Below are positions 42,777 through 51,049 of a stretch of 64,000 nt of DNA, piece by piece. The stretch is taken from NCBI RefSeq assembly GCF_010820565.1, contig NZ_JAAIJQ010000013.1, positions 23,955 to 87,954 of the forward strand, read 5' to 3'. The position numbers were made by a program, and so were the translations under genes. Position 1 is the first letter of the stretch. Each line of letters opens with the position of its first letter. The DNA is from Thiorhodococcus minor (GTDB taxonomy: Bacteria; Pseudomonadota; Gammaproteobacteria; Chromatiales; Chromatiaceae). Under the pieces are notes generated by a model. The model was not told the DNA's origin and ran no database searches. It saw only the letters and a list, made by a program, of their open reading frames with translations.

Positions 42777-44167
42777 GCGGGCAGCTCCATCACGAGACGG
42801 GCGCCACCCTCTGCGCGGTTTTCCGCCATCAGACGGCCGCCGTGGTCCGCCACGATCCCATAGCTAATGGATAGACCCAGCCCGGTTCCCTGGCCGACCG
42901 GCTTGGTCGTGAAGAAGGGATCGAAGATCTTCAGCAGGTCGGATTCCGAGATTCCCGGACCATTGTCCTCGACACTCAGACGCACGACTGGCGCCCCATC
43001 AGGATCGGCACCAACAGCGGAGCCCTCTGCTCGCTCCAGCGCCTGGAGGCTGACATGCACACGGGGTCCCTCGACTCCCTTGATGGCGTCCAGCGCGTTC
43101 TGTACCAAATTCATCACTACCTGGTGGATCTGGCCGGCGTGGCCGCGAATTTCAAGCCGCTCCGGGAGCCGGGTCTCGACCTGGGCGCCCGGATGGCTGC
43201 CCTTGGTCACCCAGCGCACCGCCGTTTCGACCACGTGGACCAGATCGAAATTCGTGTGCTCGCCCTTCTGGCCACTCGAAAAGCGCCGCAGGTCCTGGAC
43301 GACGTCCCGCACGCGCTCGGCCCCCTCCAGCGTCCCGCGAATCAAGGGGTCCAAGTCGTCGAGCAGACGCTCGATCCTCAGCTCTGCCTTCAACGCCTGC
43401 AGGGATTCCGGCGGGTCCGAGGCATCCACGGCGTCGCAGTAGGTCCGCAGACGCTTGCGGTAGCGCTCCAGCGCATGCACGTTGCCATAGACGAAGCTGA
43501 TGGGATTGTTCAGCTCGTGCGCGACCCCAGCCACCAAGCGGCCCAGGGATGCCATCTTCTCGGCGCCGATGAGCTGACTCTGGGCCTGCTTGAGCTCGTC
43601 GTGCGCGCGGTTCAGGGCCTCGTAGGCGCGGCGCAGCTCACCGACCGGCCGGCCGATCAGGACCATCCCCACCAGGCGCCCTCGGGAGTCGTAGCGCGAC
43701 GAGCAGTTCACCGCGAGCGGGACGTCCTCCTGCTGGGCGCGCAGCGTCAGCTCGCAATCATGGACCGCGTCGTTGCGGATGGTCTCGGCGAAACCGCTGG
43801 CCAGCTCCAGGCACTCGGCGGTGAGCAAGGATTGGAAGGGACGACCGATCAGCCCCTCCTCCGGGATCCCTGTCAGCGACTCCAAGGCCGCATTGACCTC
43901 CTCGATCCGACCATTGATGTCGCAGACGATGAGGACATCCGTCATGGAGGCGAGCACGCTGAAGATGAACTGGTGCGCCGCCTCCAGGGCCGCGTTCTTC
44001 TGCTCCAGCTCGACCTGGTAGCGCACCAGGTCGGCATAGGTCTCATCCATCTTGCGGATGACCTCGATCCAGAGGTCATCCTGACGTCCTGCCCCCTCGG
44101 CGGATCCAAGTGCGTCCGGTGTCGGTCGCGTCTCGACGGAGTCGGTGTCTGTGCGAGGCTTTGCCAT
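42773..44167 (-). CDS. hupT: Sensor histidine kinase of the H2-sensing system
   Basis: Cytoplasmic histidine kinase of 464 residues. It has a PAS domain (about residues 66-175), a dimerisation/phosphoacceptor helix with His217 in [11 protein letters not shown], and an ATPase domain with N box (LVQNALDAI), G1 (VEDNGPGIS) and F/G2 ([18 protein letters not shown]). In R. capsulatus HupT and R. eutropha HoxJ, the kinase is held in check or activated by HupUV/HoxBC and acts on HupR/HoxA. The gene order hupT-hupU-hupV fits. No hupR/hoxA gene or structural hydrogenase is in the window. Confidence 0.9.
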   Translation of the reverse strand: MAKPRTDTDSVETRPTPDALGSAEGAGRQDDLWIEVIRKMDETYADLVRYQVELEQKNAALEAAHQFIFSVLASMTDVLIVCDINGRIEEVNAALESLTGIPEEGLIGRPFQSLLTAECLELASGFAETIRNDAVHDCELTLRAQQEDVPLAVNCSSRYDSRGRLVGMVLIGRPVGELRRAYEALNRAHDELKQAQSQLIGAEKMASLGRLVAGVAHELNNPISFVYGNVHALERYRKRLRTYCDAVDASDPPESLQALKAELRIERLLDDLDPLIRGTLEGAERVRDVVQDLRRFSSGQKGEHTNFDLVHVVETAVRWVTKGSHPGAQVETRLPERLEIRGHAGQIHQVVMNLVQNALDAIKGVEGPRVHVSLQALERAEGSAVGADPDGAPVVRLSVEDNGPGISESDLLKIFDPFFTTKPVGQGTGLGLSISYGIVADHGGRLMAENRAEGGARLVMELPA

Positions 44168-44268
44168 TGAGCGAGCTGCGGTTGATCGCGCGCGATGCGC
44201 ACCGACGAAGGCCGATTACCAGCCGATCTCTACAGCCGCCGACTCAGGGAGTCAGGGGAAAGGGCTGG

Positions 44269-45651
44269 CTATCCGCGCCGCCAGGTCGTCCCGGATGCGC
44301 CGTCCTCCAGAATGATCCCAGCCTGGGTCAACTGGTCTCTGACGCGGTCGGCCTCGGCCCAATTCTTGGCGGCGCGCGCCGCCCTGCGCTGCTCGATGAG
44401 GGCATCGATCTCGGCGTCCGAGAGTCCATCCGAGGTGGACTCGCCGCGCAGAAAAACCTCCGGATCGGACTGCAAAATCCCCAGGACACCGCCCAGCCCG
44501 CGCAGCTCCGCGCCGAGGGCCGCCGCGCGCGCGCCATCTTCGTCACGCACCCGGTTGATCTCCCGCACCAGGTCGAAGAGGACAGACAGCGCCACGGGCG
44601 TATTGAAGTCGTCATCCATGGCTGCGCTGAAGCGCTCGCGGAAGGACGCGCCGCCCGCCGGCTCGGCCGCCGGAAGTCCGCGCAGCGCCGTGTAGATGCG
44701 CGTCAGCGCACCGCGCGCGCCTTGCAGGTGCTCGTCGTCGTAATTGAGCGGACTCCGGTAGTGGCTGGTCAGGATGAAGTAGCGCACTTCCTCCGGCCGA
44801 TAGCGCTGCAGGATCTCGCGCACGGTGAAGAAGTTGCCCAGCGATTTGGACATCTTCTCCTCGTTCACCCGGACGAATCCGTTGTGCATCCAGACGTTGA
44901 CGAAGGGCTCGCCAGTCGCGCCCTCGGATTGCGCGATCTCGTTCTCATGATGCGGGAACTGCAGGTCCGCACCGCCGCCGTGGATGTCGAAATGGCTGCC
45001 GAGGGCACAGGTGCTCATGGCGGAGCACTCGATGTGCCAGCCTGGGCGCCCGCGTCCCCAGGGCGAATCCCAGGCGGGCTCATCCGGCTTGGCGGCCTTC
45101 CACAGCGCGAAGTCGAGCGGGTCGCGCTTGGCCTCGCCGATCTCGACGCGCGCGCCGGCGCGCAGATCCTGCGGGTGCTTGCCGGAGAGCTTGCCGTAGT
45201 CTGGAAACTGGCTCACGGCGAAGTAGACGTCGCCATTGTCCGCGACATAGGCCAGACCACGCCCGATGAGGGCCTGCACCATGCCGAGGATCTCGCCCAT
45301 GTGCCCGGTCGCCCGAGGCTCGTCCGTCGGCGGCAGGACGCCGAGCGCCTCGGCGTCCTGGTGCATGGCGGCGATGAAGCGCTCGGTCAGCGCGGCGACG
45401 GGCTCGGCGTTCTCATTGGCGCGCCGGATAATCTTGTCGTCGATGTCCGTGATGTTGCGGATGTAGGTCACGTCGTAACCGATCGCCCGCAAGTAACGGT
45501 ACACCACGTCGAAGACGACCATGACGCGCGCATGCCCCAGGTGGCAATAATCGTACACCGTCATCCCGCAGACGTACATCCGAGCCTTTCCGGGCTCGAT
45601 CGGTGTGAAGGGCTCCTTGCGACGGGTCAGGCTATTGTAGATCTGAAGCAT
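44269..45651 (-). CDS. cysS: Cysteinyl-tRNA synthetase
   Basis: Class I aminoacyl-tRNA synthetase of about 460 residues. [17 protein letters not shown] holds one zinc Cys and the HIGH-like motif, WHIECSAMS and [11 protein letters not shown] give the other zinc ligands, and EKMSKSLGN is the KMSKS loop. The start [15 protein letters not shown] at 45651 fits the family; ATG 45669 adds six residues. It is convergent with nothing and lies 101 bp upstream of hupT on the same strand. Confidence 0.95.
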   Translation of the reverse strand: MLQIYNSLTRRKEPFTPIEPGKARMYVCGMTVYDYCHLGHARVMVVFDVVYRYLRAIGYDVTYIRNITDIDDKIIRRANENAEPVAALTERFIAAMHQDAEALGVLPPTDEPRATGHMGEILGMVQALIGRGLAYVADNGDVYFAVSQFPDYGKLSGKHPQDLRAGARVEIGEAKRDPLDFALWKAAKPDEPAWDSPWGRGRPGWHIECSAMSTCALGSHFDIHGGGADLQFPHHENEIAQSEGATGEPFVNVWMHNGFVRVNEEKMSKSLGNFFTVREILQRYRPEEVRYFILTSHYRSPLNYDDEHLQGARGALTRIYTALRGLPAAEPAGGASFRERFSAAMDDDFNTPVALSVLFDLVREINRVRDEDGARAAALGAELRGLGGVLGILQSDPEVFLRGESTSDGLSDAEIDALIEQRRAARAAKNWAEADRVRDQLTQAGIILEDGASGTTWRRG

Positions 45652-45830
45652 CTGGGCGATTCGACTCATGAAATGAACTGCGGTTGAGCCTCACATCTTA
45701 GCAAAGCGCGCTCTCCGCCGGTGACGGCGCCTTTCCGTGCCTGGCAAAAGTCCTTACCATGTGACGACTTGGAATCGACACGAGACGAGGTGCCCCCGAT
45801 CGGCGCCACTCAATGCTTTGGAGCCATTGC

Positions 45831-46319
45831 ATGATCAAACTGACGACCAACCACGGCGATATCCTTATCGAGCTCGACCCCGAGAAGGCCCCGGCCACCT
45901 GCGCCAACTTCGAGCAGTACGTCCGTGACGGCCACTATGACGGCACGCTCTTCCACCGCGTCATCAACGGCTTCATGATCCAGGGCGGCGGCATGACGCC
46001 CGACTTCAACGCCAAGCCGACCCGCGCCCCGATCGAGAACGAGGCCAAGAACGGCCTCAAGAACGTCACCGGCTCGCTCGCCATGGCCCGCACCATGGCC
46101 CCGCACTCGGCCACGTCGCAGTTCTTCATCAATGTCGCGAACAACGACTTCCTCGACTACCCGAGTCAGGACGGCTGGGGCTATTGCGTGTTCGGCAAGG
46201 TCACCGAAGGCATGGAGACCGTGGAGGCCATCAAGGGCGTCAGCACCGGCAGCAAGAACGGCCACCAGGACGTCCCGATGGAAGACGTCATCATCGAGAA
46301 GGCCGAGATCGTCGATTGA
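45831..46319 (+). CDS. ppiB: Cytoplasmic peptidyl-prolyl cis-trans isomerase (cyclophilin)
   Basis: Cyclophilin-type proline isomerase of 162 residues without a signal peptide. [14 protein letters not shown] carries the catalytic Arg, and [15 protein letters not shown] is also conserved. ATG 45831 has GGAG eight bases upstream. Divergent from cysS, a conserved pairing in gammaproteobacteria. Confidence 0.95.
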   Translation: MIKLTTNHGDILIELDPEKAPATCANFEQYVRDGHYDGTLFHRVINGFMIQGGGMTPDFNAKPTRAPIENEAKNGLKNVTGSLAMARTMAPHSATSQFFINVANNDFLDYPSQDGWGYCVFGKVTEGMETVEAIKGVSTGSKNGHQDVPMEDVIIEKAEIVD

Positions 46320-46339
46320 GCCCGCTCGCCCTCCCCTGA

Positions 46340-46375
46340 GCACGCCGAGCGGGGCCGCGGCCCCGCTCGGCGTGC
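46340..46375. terminator. Perfect 36-bp palindrome between convergent genes
   Basis: Two 18-base halves (GCACGCCGAGCGGGGCCG and its exact reverse complement) meet without a loop, just after ppiB and upstream of the gspB 3' end. No T-run follows, but the very stable stem could stop transcription from either side. Confidence 0.6.
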
Positions 46376-46465
46376 CGTATCCATCCAGCACCCCTCGGCC
46401 CAGCCGCCCACCGCATCTGTGGCATTCTCACCGCACGACACCAGACTCACCGCTCTACTCCAGAC

Positions 46466-47383
46466 TTACCGCGGCACATAGAAGGGGTTGCCGACATAGC
46501 TCAGCACGGCCCCTTCCTTCAGGATCTGCTCCACACGCAAGCCTTCCCGCGTCTCCTCGCCTTCAAGGTATTTCATGCCGTTGATCACGACGAAACGCTT
46601 GCCTAGATCGTCGTCATAGACGTGCACGGTCATGAGGTAGGCAGGAACCATGGCGCGCTGCTGAGCGGTCAAGCGCAACCGCGTCGGGTCACCCGTGATC
46701 TTGGCGCGCTTGCGCGCGGATTCAGGCGGCGGAATGCCCTTCTCGCGCCGCAGCTGCTGCTTGAAGGACTCGATATCCTGCACGAGATCCGGAGGGATGA
46801 GGCTCCGCTCTGGCCGCTGCCCCAGCCCCTCGTCCATCGGCGCGCGCATCCCGCTGAGGGCATCTTGCTCGGCCTGCAGCTGACGCAGAAGGGCTTCCTC
46901 GGTTGCGGGGTCGAGCGGACCTTCGGTCGGGCGCGCATAGGTGCCAACCAAGCCCCCCTCTTCGACCGCATCGCGCGGCTTCGGAGCCACAGGAGCGGGC
47001 CGAGCCGCACGCTTGGGTGGCGGCGCTTGGATCAGGACCTGCACCTGCTGCTCGGCGCCAGGCTTGGGCGCGATCGGCGCGCGCGGAGCCTCCGGCGGCA
47101 TTGCCGTGGGGACCGAGATCGGAGCCGGACTCATGCCCTGCGCCGCCTCGGCCGCCGGCCGGCCATCCTCGGCAGGGGCTTCGACCGGATTGCCACCGCG
47201 AAAGGCGGCGTAGAGCGCGATCAGCACAGCCAAGGCGGCAAGCCCGACAGCTAGAAAGACCCAGTAGTTGTGGGGGACGGGCTGCTTGTCTTCGACGAAA
47301 ATCCCGCTCGCATCCAGCGTCGGAATCTGACCAAGCTCGCGCTCCTGCTGCGATTTCTTGAGCGCCTCGAGGATATAGCTCAT
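46466..47383 (-). CDS. gspB: GspB-like type II secretion assembly protein
   Basis: Inner-membrane partner of GspA that helps the secretin pass through peptidoglycan. The N-terminus MSYILEALKKSQQERELGQIP is the family signature, then a TM segment at residues 41-61 and a long Pro/Ala-rich linker. The C-terminal periplasmic domain (FVVINGMKYLEGEE, RVEQILKEGAVLSYVGNPFY) resembles GspB/GspC-type domains. 305 residues. It overlaps gspA by four bases. The rest of the type II machinery is not in the window. Confidence 0.85.
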   Translation of the reverse strand: MSYILEALKKSQQERELGQIPTLDASGIFVEDKQPVPHNYWVFLAVGLAALAVLIALYAAFRGGNPVEAPAEDGRPAAEAAQGMSPAPISVPTAMPPEAPRAPIAPKPGAEQQVQVLIQAPPPKRAARPAPVAPKPRDAVEEGGLVGTYARPTEGPLDPATEEALLRQLQAEQDALSGMRAPMDEGLGQRPERSLIPPDLVQDIESFKQQLRREKGIPPPESARKRAKITGDPTRLRLTAQQRAMVPAYLMTVHVYDDDLGKRFVVINGMKYLEGEETREGLRVEQILKEGAVLSYVGNPFYVPR

Positions 47384-49242
47384 GGCCCGCCCTCAGAGAC
47401 CACCGACGCGGCGAGGTCGCCCGGCGCCAGACTCGGCACGCCTTCCAGAGAAACGGCATGCTCCAGGGCGACAAAGGTCCGCGGACCCGCGATCCCATCA
47501 GGCATGAGCCCTTTCGACGCTTGAAAGGCGCGCAAGGCACTCTCCAAGGCGGCGTCGAAAATGGCAGAATCACTCTTGAGCACGCCCAGGTTCGGCACCT
47601 TCGCCAACTGATCTCGCAGCCAGCGCACGTCGTCGCTGGAGGAGCCCGCAGCGAGGAAATCCGAGCCGCCAGGCGGCAGCTTCCACACCAGCAGATAGTT
47701 GCCGGTCCACGCCGATTCCAAATCGGCAACCGCGACCCGCTCGGCGCCTCCAGGCGCCTCCAGCGTCGCCTCGGTCACCCCGAGCTCGACCAAAGGCACA
47801 TAGGCGAGCGCGCCGCCTGCCGCGCGGACCTCGAGCAGCGCCGGCAGGTCGAAGAATCTGACATGGCTCAAGCGCCCCTCCTCCTGCGCGCAAGTCAGAC
47901 CGAAGGTGAGTATCCGCTCGCAGGGATCTCCGACGCCAAGCGTGTCCAGATCCAGCCCCCAACGCCTGAGCAGCAAGATCATCGCCTCGGTCTTGGGTCT
48001 CGCCAAGTCCTCGGCCGAGAGGGATGCGGACGACTCCACCGAAGTCACGGATTCCACCGGCTCAGGCTCGCCGGTGCCGACGGCCGGCGAGGGAGCCCCA
48101 AGGACGCCAGGCTGCGGCACTTCTACCCCATCGGTCGGAGTCACGGACGCTGGGCGCACCTCATCCTGGCCTTGCGCCAGACCCACAGCCGGAGCGCCCT
48201 CCCCCGCGACCTCCGGCGCACCAGAGACCTCTTCAGGGACATCGAGCGCGGCGCCACTCGACTCGGCCATTTCACGCGACTCTCCCGCATCCTCCTCGAC
48301 CAAGCTGGCGATCAGCCGCCCCGGATCGAGTCCGAGACGCGCATTGGCCGCAAGCGCGAGCGCTACAGCGACCCCGCAGGACGCCAAGCCGATCAGCGCC
48401 AACTGAAACGGAGACCGCGCCTTCTCGTCGACCGGATCGCCGCGCACCTCGCGCGCCGCCGCGGACACGATCGCCGGCGTGACCTGAGAGCCACGCGTGA
48501 CGCAAGTACCCAAGAGGGCACGATCGCAGAGGATGTTGACCAATCGGGGCACACCGCCGGAGAACTTGTAGATTCGGCGAACGGCGCGCGCCGAGAACAA
48601 GGGGCGATCCACGCCCGCGACGGCGATGCGATGGCGAATATAGTCGCCGGTCTCCTTCAAGGTGAAGGGGGTCAGGTGGAAACGCGCCGTGATGCGCTGA
48701 TTGAGCTGCCGCAGACGATCACGCTCTAGCATCCGCCGCAGCTCAGGCTGGCCGATCAGAAAGATCTGCAACAGCTTGTGCTTGGTTGTCTCCAGGTTGG
48801 TCAGCAGCCGGATCTGCTCCATCGCCTGAGGCAGGAGATTCTGCGCCTCGTCGATGATGAGCACCGGCCTGCGTCCCTTGGCATAGGCTTCCAGCAGATA
48901 CTCGTTGAGGCGGTCGACGAGCATCTTGTTGGAGAGCTTTCCCTTGGGCAGGGGGATGCGAAACTCCTCGCACACATTGGTCAGGAGCTCGTTCGCGGAC
49001 TGCGCCGGGTTGAGGATGAGCGCGACCTCGACGCCCTCCGGAAGCTGCTCCAGAAAGGCACGACAGACGGTCGTCTTGCCGGTGCCGACCTCTCCCGTCA
49101 GGAGCACGAAACCGCCGCTCTCTCCCGCGCCATAGAGGAGGTGAGCAAGGGCCTCCTTGTGCTGAGCACTGAGAAAGAGGTATTGCGGATCAGGGGCAAT
49201 CGAGAAACTGGGCTCTTTGAGCCCAAAGTATTTCGGATACAC
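47380..49242 (-). CDS. gspA: GspA/ExeA-like AAA ATPase with peptidoglycan-binding domain
   Basis: 620-residue partner of GspB. The N-terminal cytoplasmic AAA domain has Walker A GEVGTGKTT (residues 50-58) and Walker B VLIIDEAQNL. A TM segment follows near residue 290 (LALIGLASCGVAVALALAAN), then a long acidic linker, a degenerate C39-peptidase-like domain (LGVGDPCERILTFGLTCAQE, WTGNYLLVWKLPP) and a C-terminal peptidoglycan-binding domain (AALESALRAFQASKGLMPDG). It supplies ATP-driven remodelling for secretin insertion through the cell wall. Confidence 0.88.
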   Translation of the reverse strand: MYPKYFGLKEPSFSIAPDPQYLFLSAQHKEALAHLLYGAGESGGFVLLTGEVGTGKTTVCRAFLEQLPEGVEVALILNPAQSANELLTNVCEEFRIPLPKGKLSNKMLVDRLNEYLLEAYAKGRRPVLIIDEAQNLLPQAMEQIRLLTNLETTKHKLLQIFLIGQPELRRMLERDRLRQLNQRITARFHLTPFTLKETGDYIRHRIAVAGVDRPLFSARAVRRIYKFSGGVPRLVNILCDRALLGTCVTRGSQVTPAIVSAAAREVRGDPVDEKARSPFQLALIGLASCGVAVALALAANARLGLDPGRLIASLVEEDAGESREMAESSGAALDVPEEVSGAPEVAGEGAPAVGLAQGQDEVRPASVTPTDGVEVPQPGVLGAPSPAVGTGEPEPVESVTSVESSASLSAEDLARPKTEAMILLLRRWGLDLDTLGVGDPCERILTFGLTCAQEEGRLSHVRFFDLPALLEVRAAGGALAYVPLVELGVTEATLEAPGGAERVAVADLESAWTGNYLLVWKLPPGGSDFLAAGSSSDDVRWLRDQLAKVPNLGVLKSDSAIFDAALESALRAFQASKGLMPDGIAGPRTFVALEHAVSLEGVPSLAPGDLAASVVSEGGP

Positions 49243-49715
49243 GCTGGCTGCTCGGTGCGGCGATCACCGCGGCCTGCCCGGAAGCTCCTGCTCGGGCGGC
49301 CTAGGCTCGGCAATAAGTTCGACGATGGAAGCTACGCCCGATGAGGCCGGGGGCTCGATCTGCGTCACTTGGCAGGACGGAGCTGCCTCACTCTTCTCGA
49401 GCACGACCATAACTCGAGCACGACCATTCTCGAGCACGAGCATGTGCCGAAAATGGAGCAATCGCGAAACCCGACCTCCTCGCTCGCCCCCCTCCCGGAA
49501 ATCGAGCATCACGATCCAAATGCGGGATACCGGCTCGGGTGCGCGAAGAGCGCGAGACTAGTTCAGCCAGGAATCGAGCGTCAAGCAAGCGCGCACGACC
49601 CATGACAGGCAGCCCGCACGCATGCTGAGCCCTGGGTCCGGCGAAATCGGACGCATGCCGCGTGACGGGTCCGCAGGCTGCCGAGCCAGGGCCCAGGGCT
49701 CTAGGCGTCGGGCAG
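49243..49715. other. Intergenic region between gspA and the tRNA-Lys attachment site
   Basis: About 470 bp with no supported gene. It must contain the gspA promoter. Near 49396-49443 it has three tandem 15-bp repeats, reported separately. The right end reaches the terminator downstream of the old tRNA 3' end. Confidence 0.5.
49396..49443. repeat. Three short tandem repeats upstream of gspA
   Basis: CTCGAGCACGACCAT occurs at 49396-49410 and 49413-49427, and as CTCGAGCACGAGCAT at 49429-49443. Spacing is 16-17 bp. It could be a regulator site for gspAB or neutral slippage. Confidence 0.7.
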
Positions 49716-49749
49716 AAAAAAGCCGACGCGTCGTATGACGTCGCCGGCT
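49716..49749 (-). terminator. Chromosomal terminator downstream of the original tRNA-Lys end
   Basis: On the minus strand a stem begins AGCCG and closes CGGCT (49721-49749), followed by six T residues (49721-49716). It lies right after the left 49-bp tRNA fragment, where the native tRNA transcript would have ended before insertion. Confidence 0.7.
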
Positions 49750-49754
49750 GATGA

Positions 49755-49803
49755 TGGTGGGCCGTGTAGGATTCGAACCTACGACCAATGGATTAAGAGT
49801 CCA
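49755..49803. repeat. Left attachment-site repeat (3' end of tRNA-Lys)
   Basis: A 49-bp direct repeat identical to 54157-54205. It is the 3' end of tRNA-Lys from the anticodon loop to the encoded CCA. Beyond 49803 the sequence (gcacccgcc) no longer resembles a tRNA, so this copy is a non-functional fragment left by site-specific insertion. Confidence 0.95.
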
Positions 49804-49905
49804 GCACCCGCCAGCATACTTCTTAAAAATCAACACGTTAGACCGCCACCCCAGCTACTAAAGTGTCTGTTTGTGCCAGGAAGTGACGTCCGCCGACTCA
49901 CGTCC

Positions 49906-49924
49906 TGCACACTGATTTGCACAC
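49906..49924 (+). repeat. 19-bp repeat at the left end of the element
   Basis: TGCACACTGATTTGCACAC, found again at 54070-54088 in the same orientation at the other end. It contains two TGCACAC units 10-11 bp apart, typical of tyrosine-integrase arm-type sites. Alternatively it is a relic of another integrase 3' end, because in one frame the left copy reads LHTDLHT, as does the integrase tail. Confidence 0.65.
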
Positions 49925-49930
49925 CGCCCA

Positions 49931-50410
49931 TTAGTCGCGCTGCTTTCGCGGCTTAGCGAGACGACCGACGCTAGCCAATCTCTCGACATGACGGAAAGCA
50001 TGCAGCAGCAGCAGGTACCCTTCCTTGTCTGGCTGGAAGGTCATCTGGATGGATTTCAGCACGCCCCATTCAGCATTGCTGATCTCAAGGACGCCGCACA
50101 TCGGCTCGTCCTCGGCGAGCGCCCGCAGACCGGCGGCCACGAGGGGGTCGTTCAGCACGGCCATTCGCTGATCGGCGGCGCAGTCTACGCCATGCTCGCT
50201 GACACCATCAAGCAGCCAGGCCACCGTCGTGTCCGCTGCCTTCGCCAGCTTGCGCAAGACTTCCGGCGAGGGCTCCCGATCACCGACCTCGATCTGGCCA
50301 TAGTACGGCTGCGAGATACCCGCCAGCTTCGCAAGCGCCGCCTGGGATAGATTCAAGCCCTTGCGGGCGGCCCGAAGCCGATTGCCGAGTTCGCTGCTCA
50401 TATCGGTCAT
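49931..50410 (-). CDS. XRE-family transcriptional repressor of the element
   Basis: About 159 residues. The N-terminal helix-turn-helix LRAARKGLNLSQAALAKLAG continues to ISQPYYGQIEVGDREPSPEVL. The C-terminal part (about 90 residues) is unlike a LexA-type protease; no Ser-Lys autocleavage pattern was seen. Divergent from the small XRE gene, so it probably represses the replication operon and itself. ATG 50410 or 50401 are both possible; neither has a clear ribosome site, so a leaderless message is possible. Confidence 0.85.
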   Translation of the reverse strand: MTDMSSELGNRLRAARKGLNLSQAALAKLAGISQPYYGQIEVGDREPSPEVLRKLAKAADTTVAWLLDGVSEHGVDCAADQRMAVLNDPLVAAGLRALAEDEPMCGVLEISNAEWGVLKSIQMTFQPDKEGYLLLLHAFRHVERLASVGRLAKPRKQRD

Positions 50411-50493
50411 TATTGCACAAGGCAATCACCTTGCCGGAAATGATAGCTGATAGCTAGTATTAGTTCACAGAAGCAATAGCGGAGACTTTGACG
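50411..50493. promoter_or_regulatory. Divergent promoter-operator of the element
   Basis: An inverted repeat GGCAATCACCTTGCC (50421-50435, arms GGCAA/TTGCC) overlaps a plausible rightward -35 TTGCCG (50431-50436) with -10 TAGTAT (50455-50460, 18-bp spacer). Tandem TGATAGC repeats (50441-50453) adjoin it. This arrangement suits an autoregulated XRE switch; binding is not shown. Confidence 0.5.
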
Positions 50494-50712
50494 ATGCCCG
50501 CAGAATCGACACTCCACAAACTCCATTGTGCCCTGAAGGCCGCTCGACTTCGCGCGGGACTCACGCAAGCGCAGATGGCCAAAAAGATGCGCCTCTCCCA
50601 GGGCTACCTCTCCCAAATCGAGTCAGGTGCGCGCGTCCCAAGCCTGCGCGTCCTGCAACTGGCCGCTCAGACCACGGGAGCCAAGCTCTCAGAACTCCTC
50701 GACGCCGCTTAG
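50494..50712 (+). CDS. Small XRE-family DNA-binding protein
   Basis: 72-residue single-domain helix-turn-helix protein: KAARLRAGLTQAQMAKKMRL followed by SQGYLSQIESGARVPSLRVL. ATG 50494 has GGAG nine bases upstream; TTG 50488 is also open. A Cro-like or activator role opposite the leftward repressor is likely from position, not shown. Confidence 0.85.
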   Translation: MPAESTLHKLHCALKAARLRAGLTQAQMAKKMRLSQGYLSQIESGARVPSLRVLQLAAQTTGAKLSELLDAA

Positions 50713-50725
50713 GCCGGAGGCGCGC

Positions 50726-51049
50726 ATGGACCACGACGCGATCCGCTGGGCATGGCAGCAATGCCCCTCACCCATGGCGAAGCTCCTCCTCTTGGCGCTG
50801 GCGTTCGCCTCGGAGGAGGCCGAAACACCCGGCATCTGCCAGGTCGGGATCAAGCAGCTCGGCCCTATGACTGGGCTCTCGCGCAGCACCGTCTTTCGGG
50901 CGCTGGCCGAACTCGAAGCCGCCCGCCTCATCCGCCGCGACCGACAAGGCCACCATCACGACGCAACGATCTACCAGCTCGCGCTGAACTACTGGACGCC
51001 GCAAGCCGCCGCAGCGGCCATTGATCGGAGGCTGACCCATGAGCTTTGA
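50726..51049 (+). CDS. Winged-helix DNA-binding protein
   Basis: 107 residues, starting at ATG 50726 after GGAGG. IKQLGPMTGLSRSTVFRALAELEAARLIRRDRQG is a helix-turn-helix with wing resembling the N-terminal domains of phage O-type replication proteins and the next gene. Its N-terminus HDAIRWAWQQCPSPMAKLLLLALA parallels that of the next protein (EAMRWALYRPGLTLKAKVVLIALA), so the two genes are probably ancient duplicates. Overlaps the next gene by 11 bp. Confidence 0.75.
   Translation: MDHDAIRWAWQQCPSPMAKLLLLALAFASEEAETPGICQVGIKQLGPMTGLSRSTVFRALAELEAARLIRRDRQGHHHDATIYQLALNYWTPQAAAAAIDRRLTHEL

Noticed and set aside
46340..46375. Origin or recombination site at the perfect palindrome
   Set aside because: Its place between convergent gene ends is best explained as a terminator; no other origin features are near.
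49755..49830. Second complete tRNA-Lys gene
   Set aside because: Only the 3' 49 bases match; no 5' half or D-arm follows.
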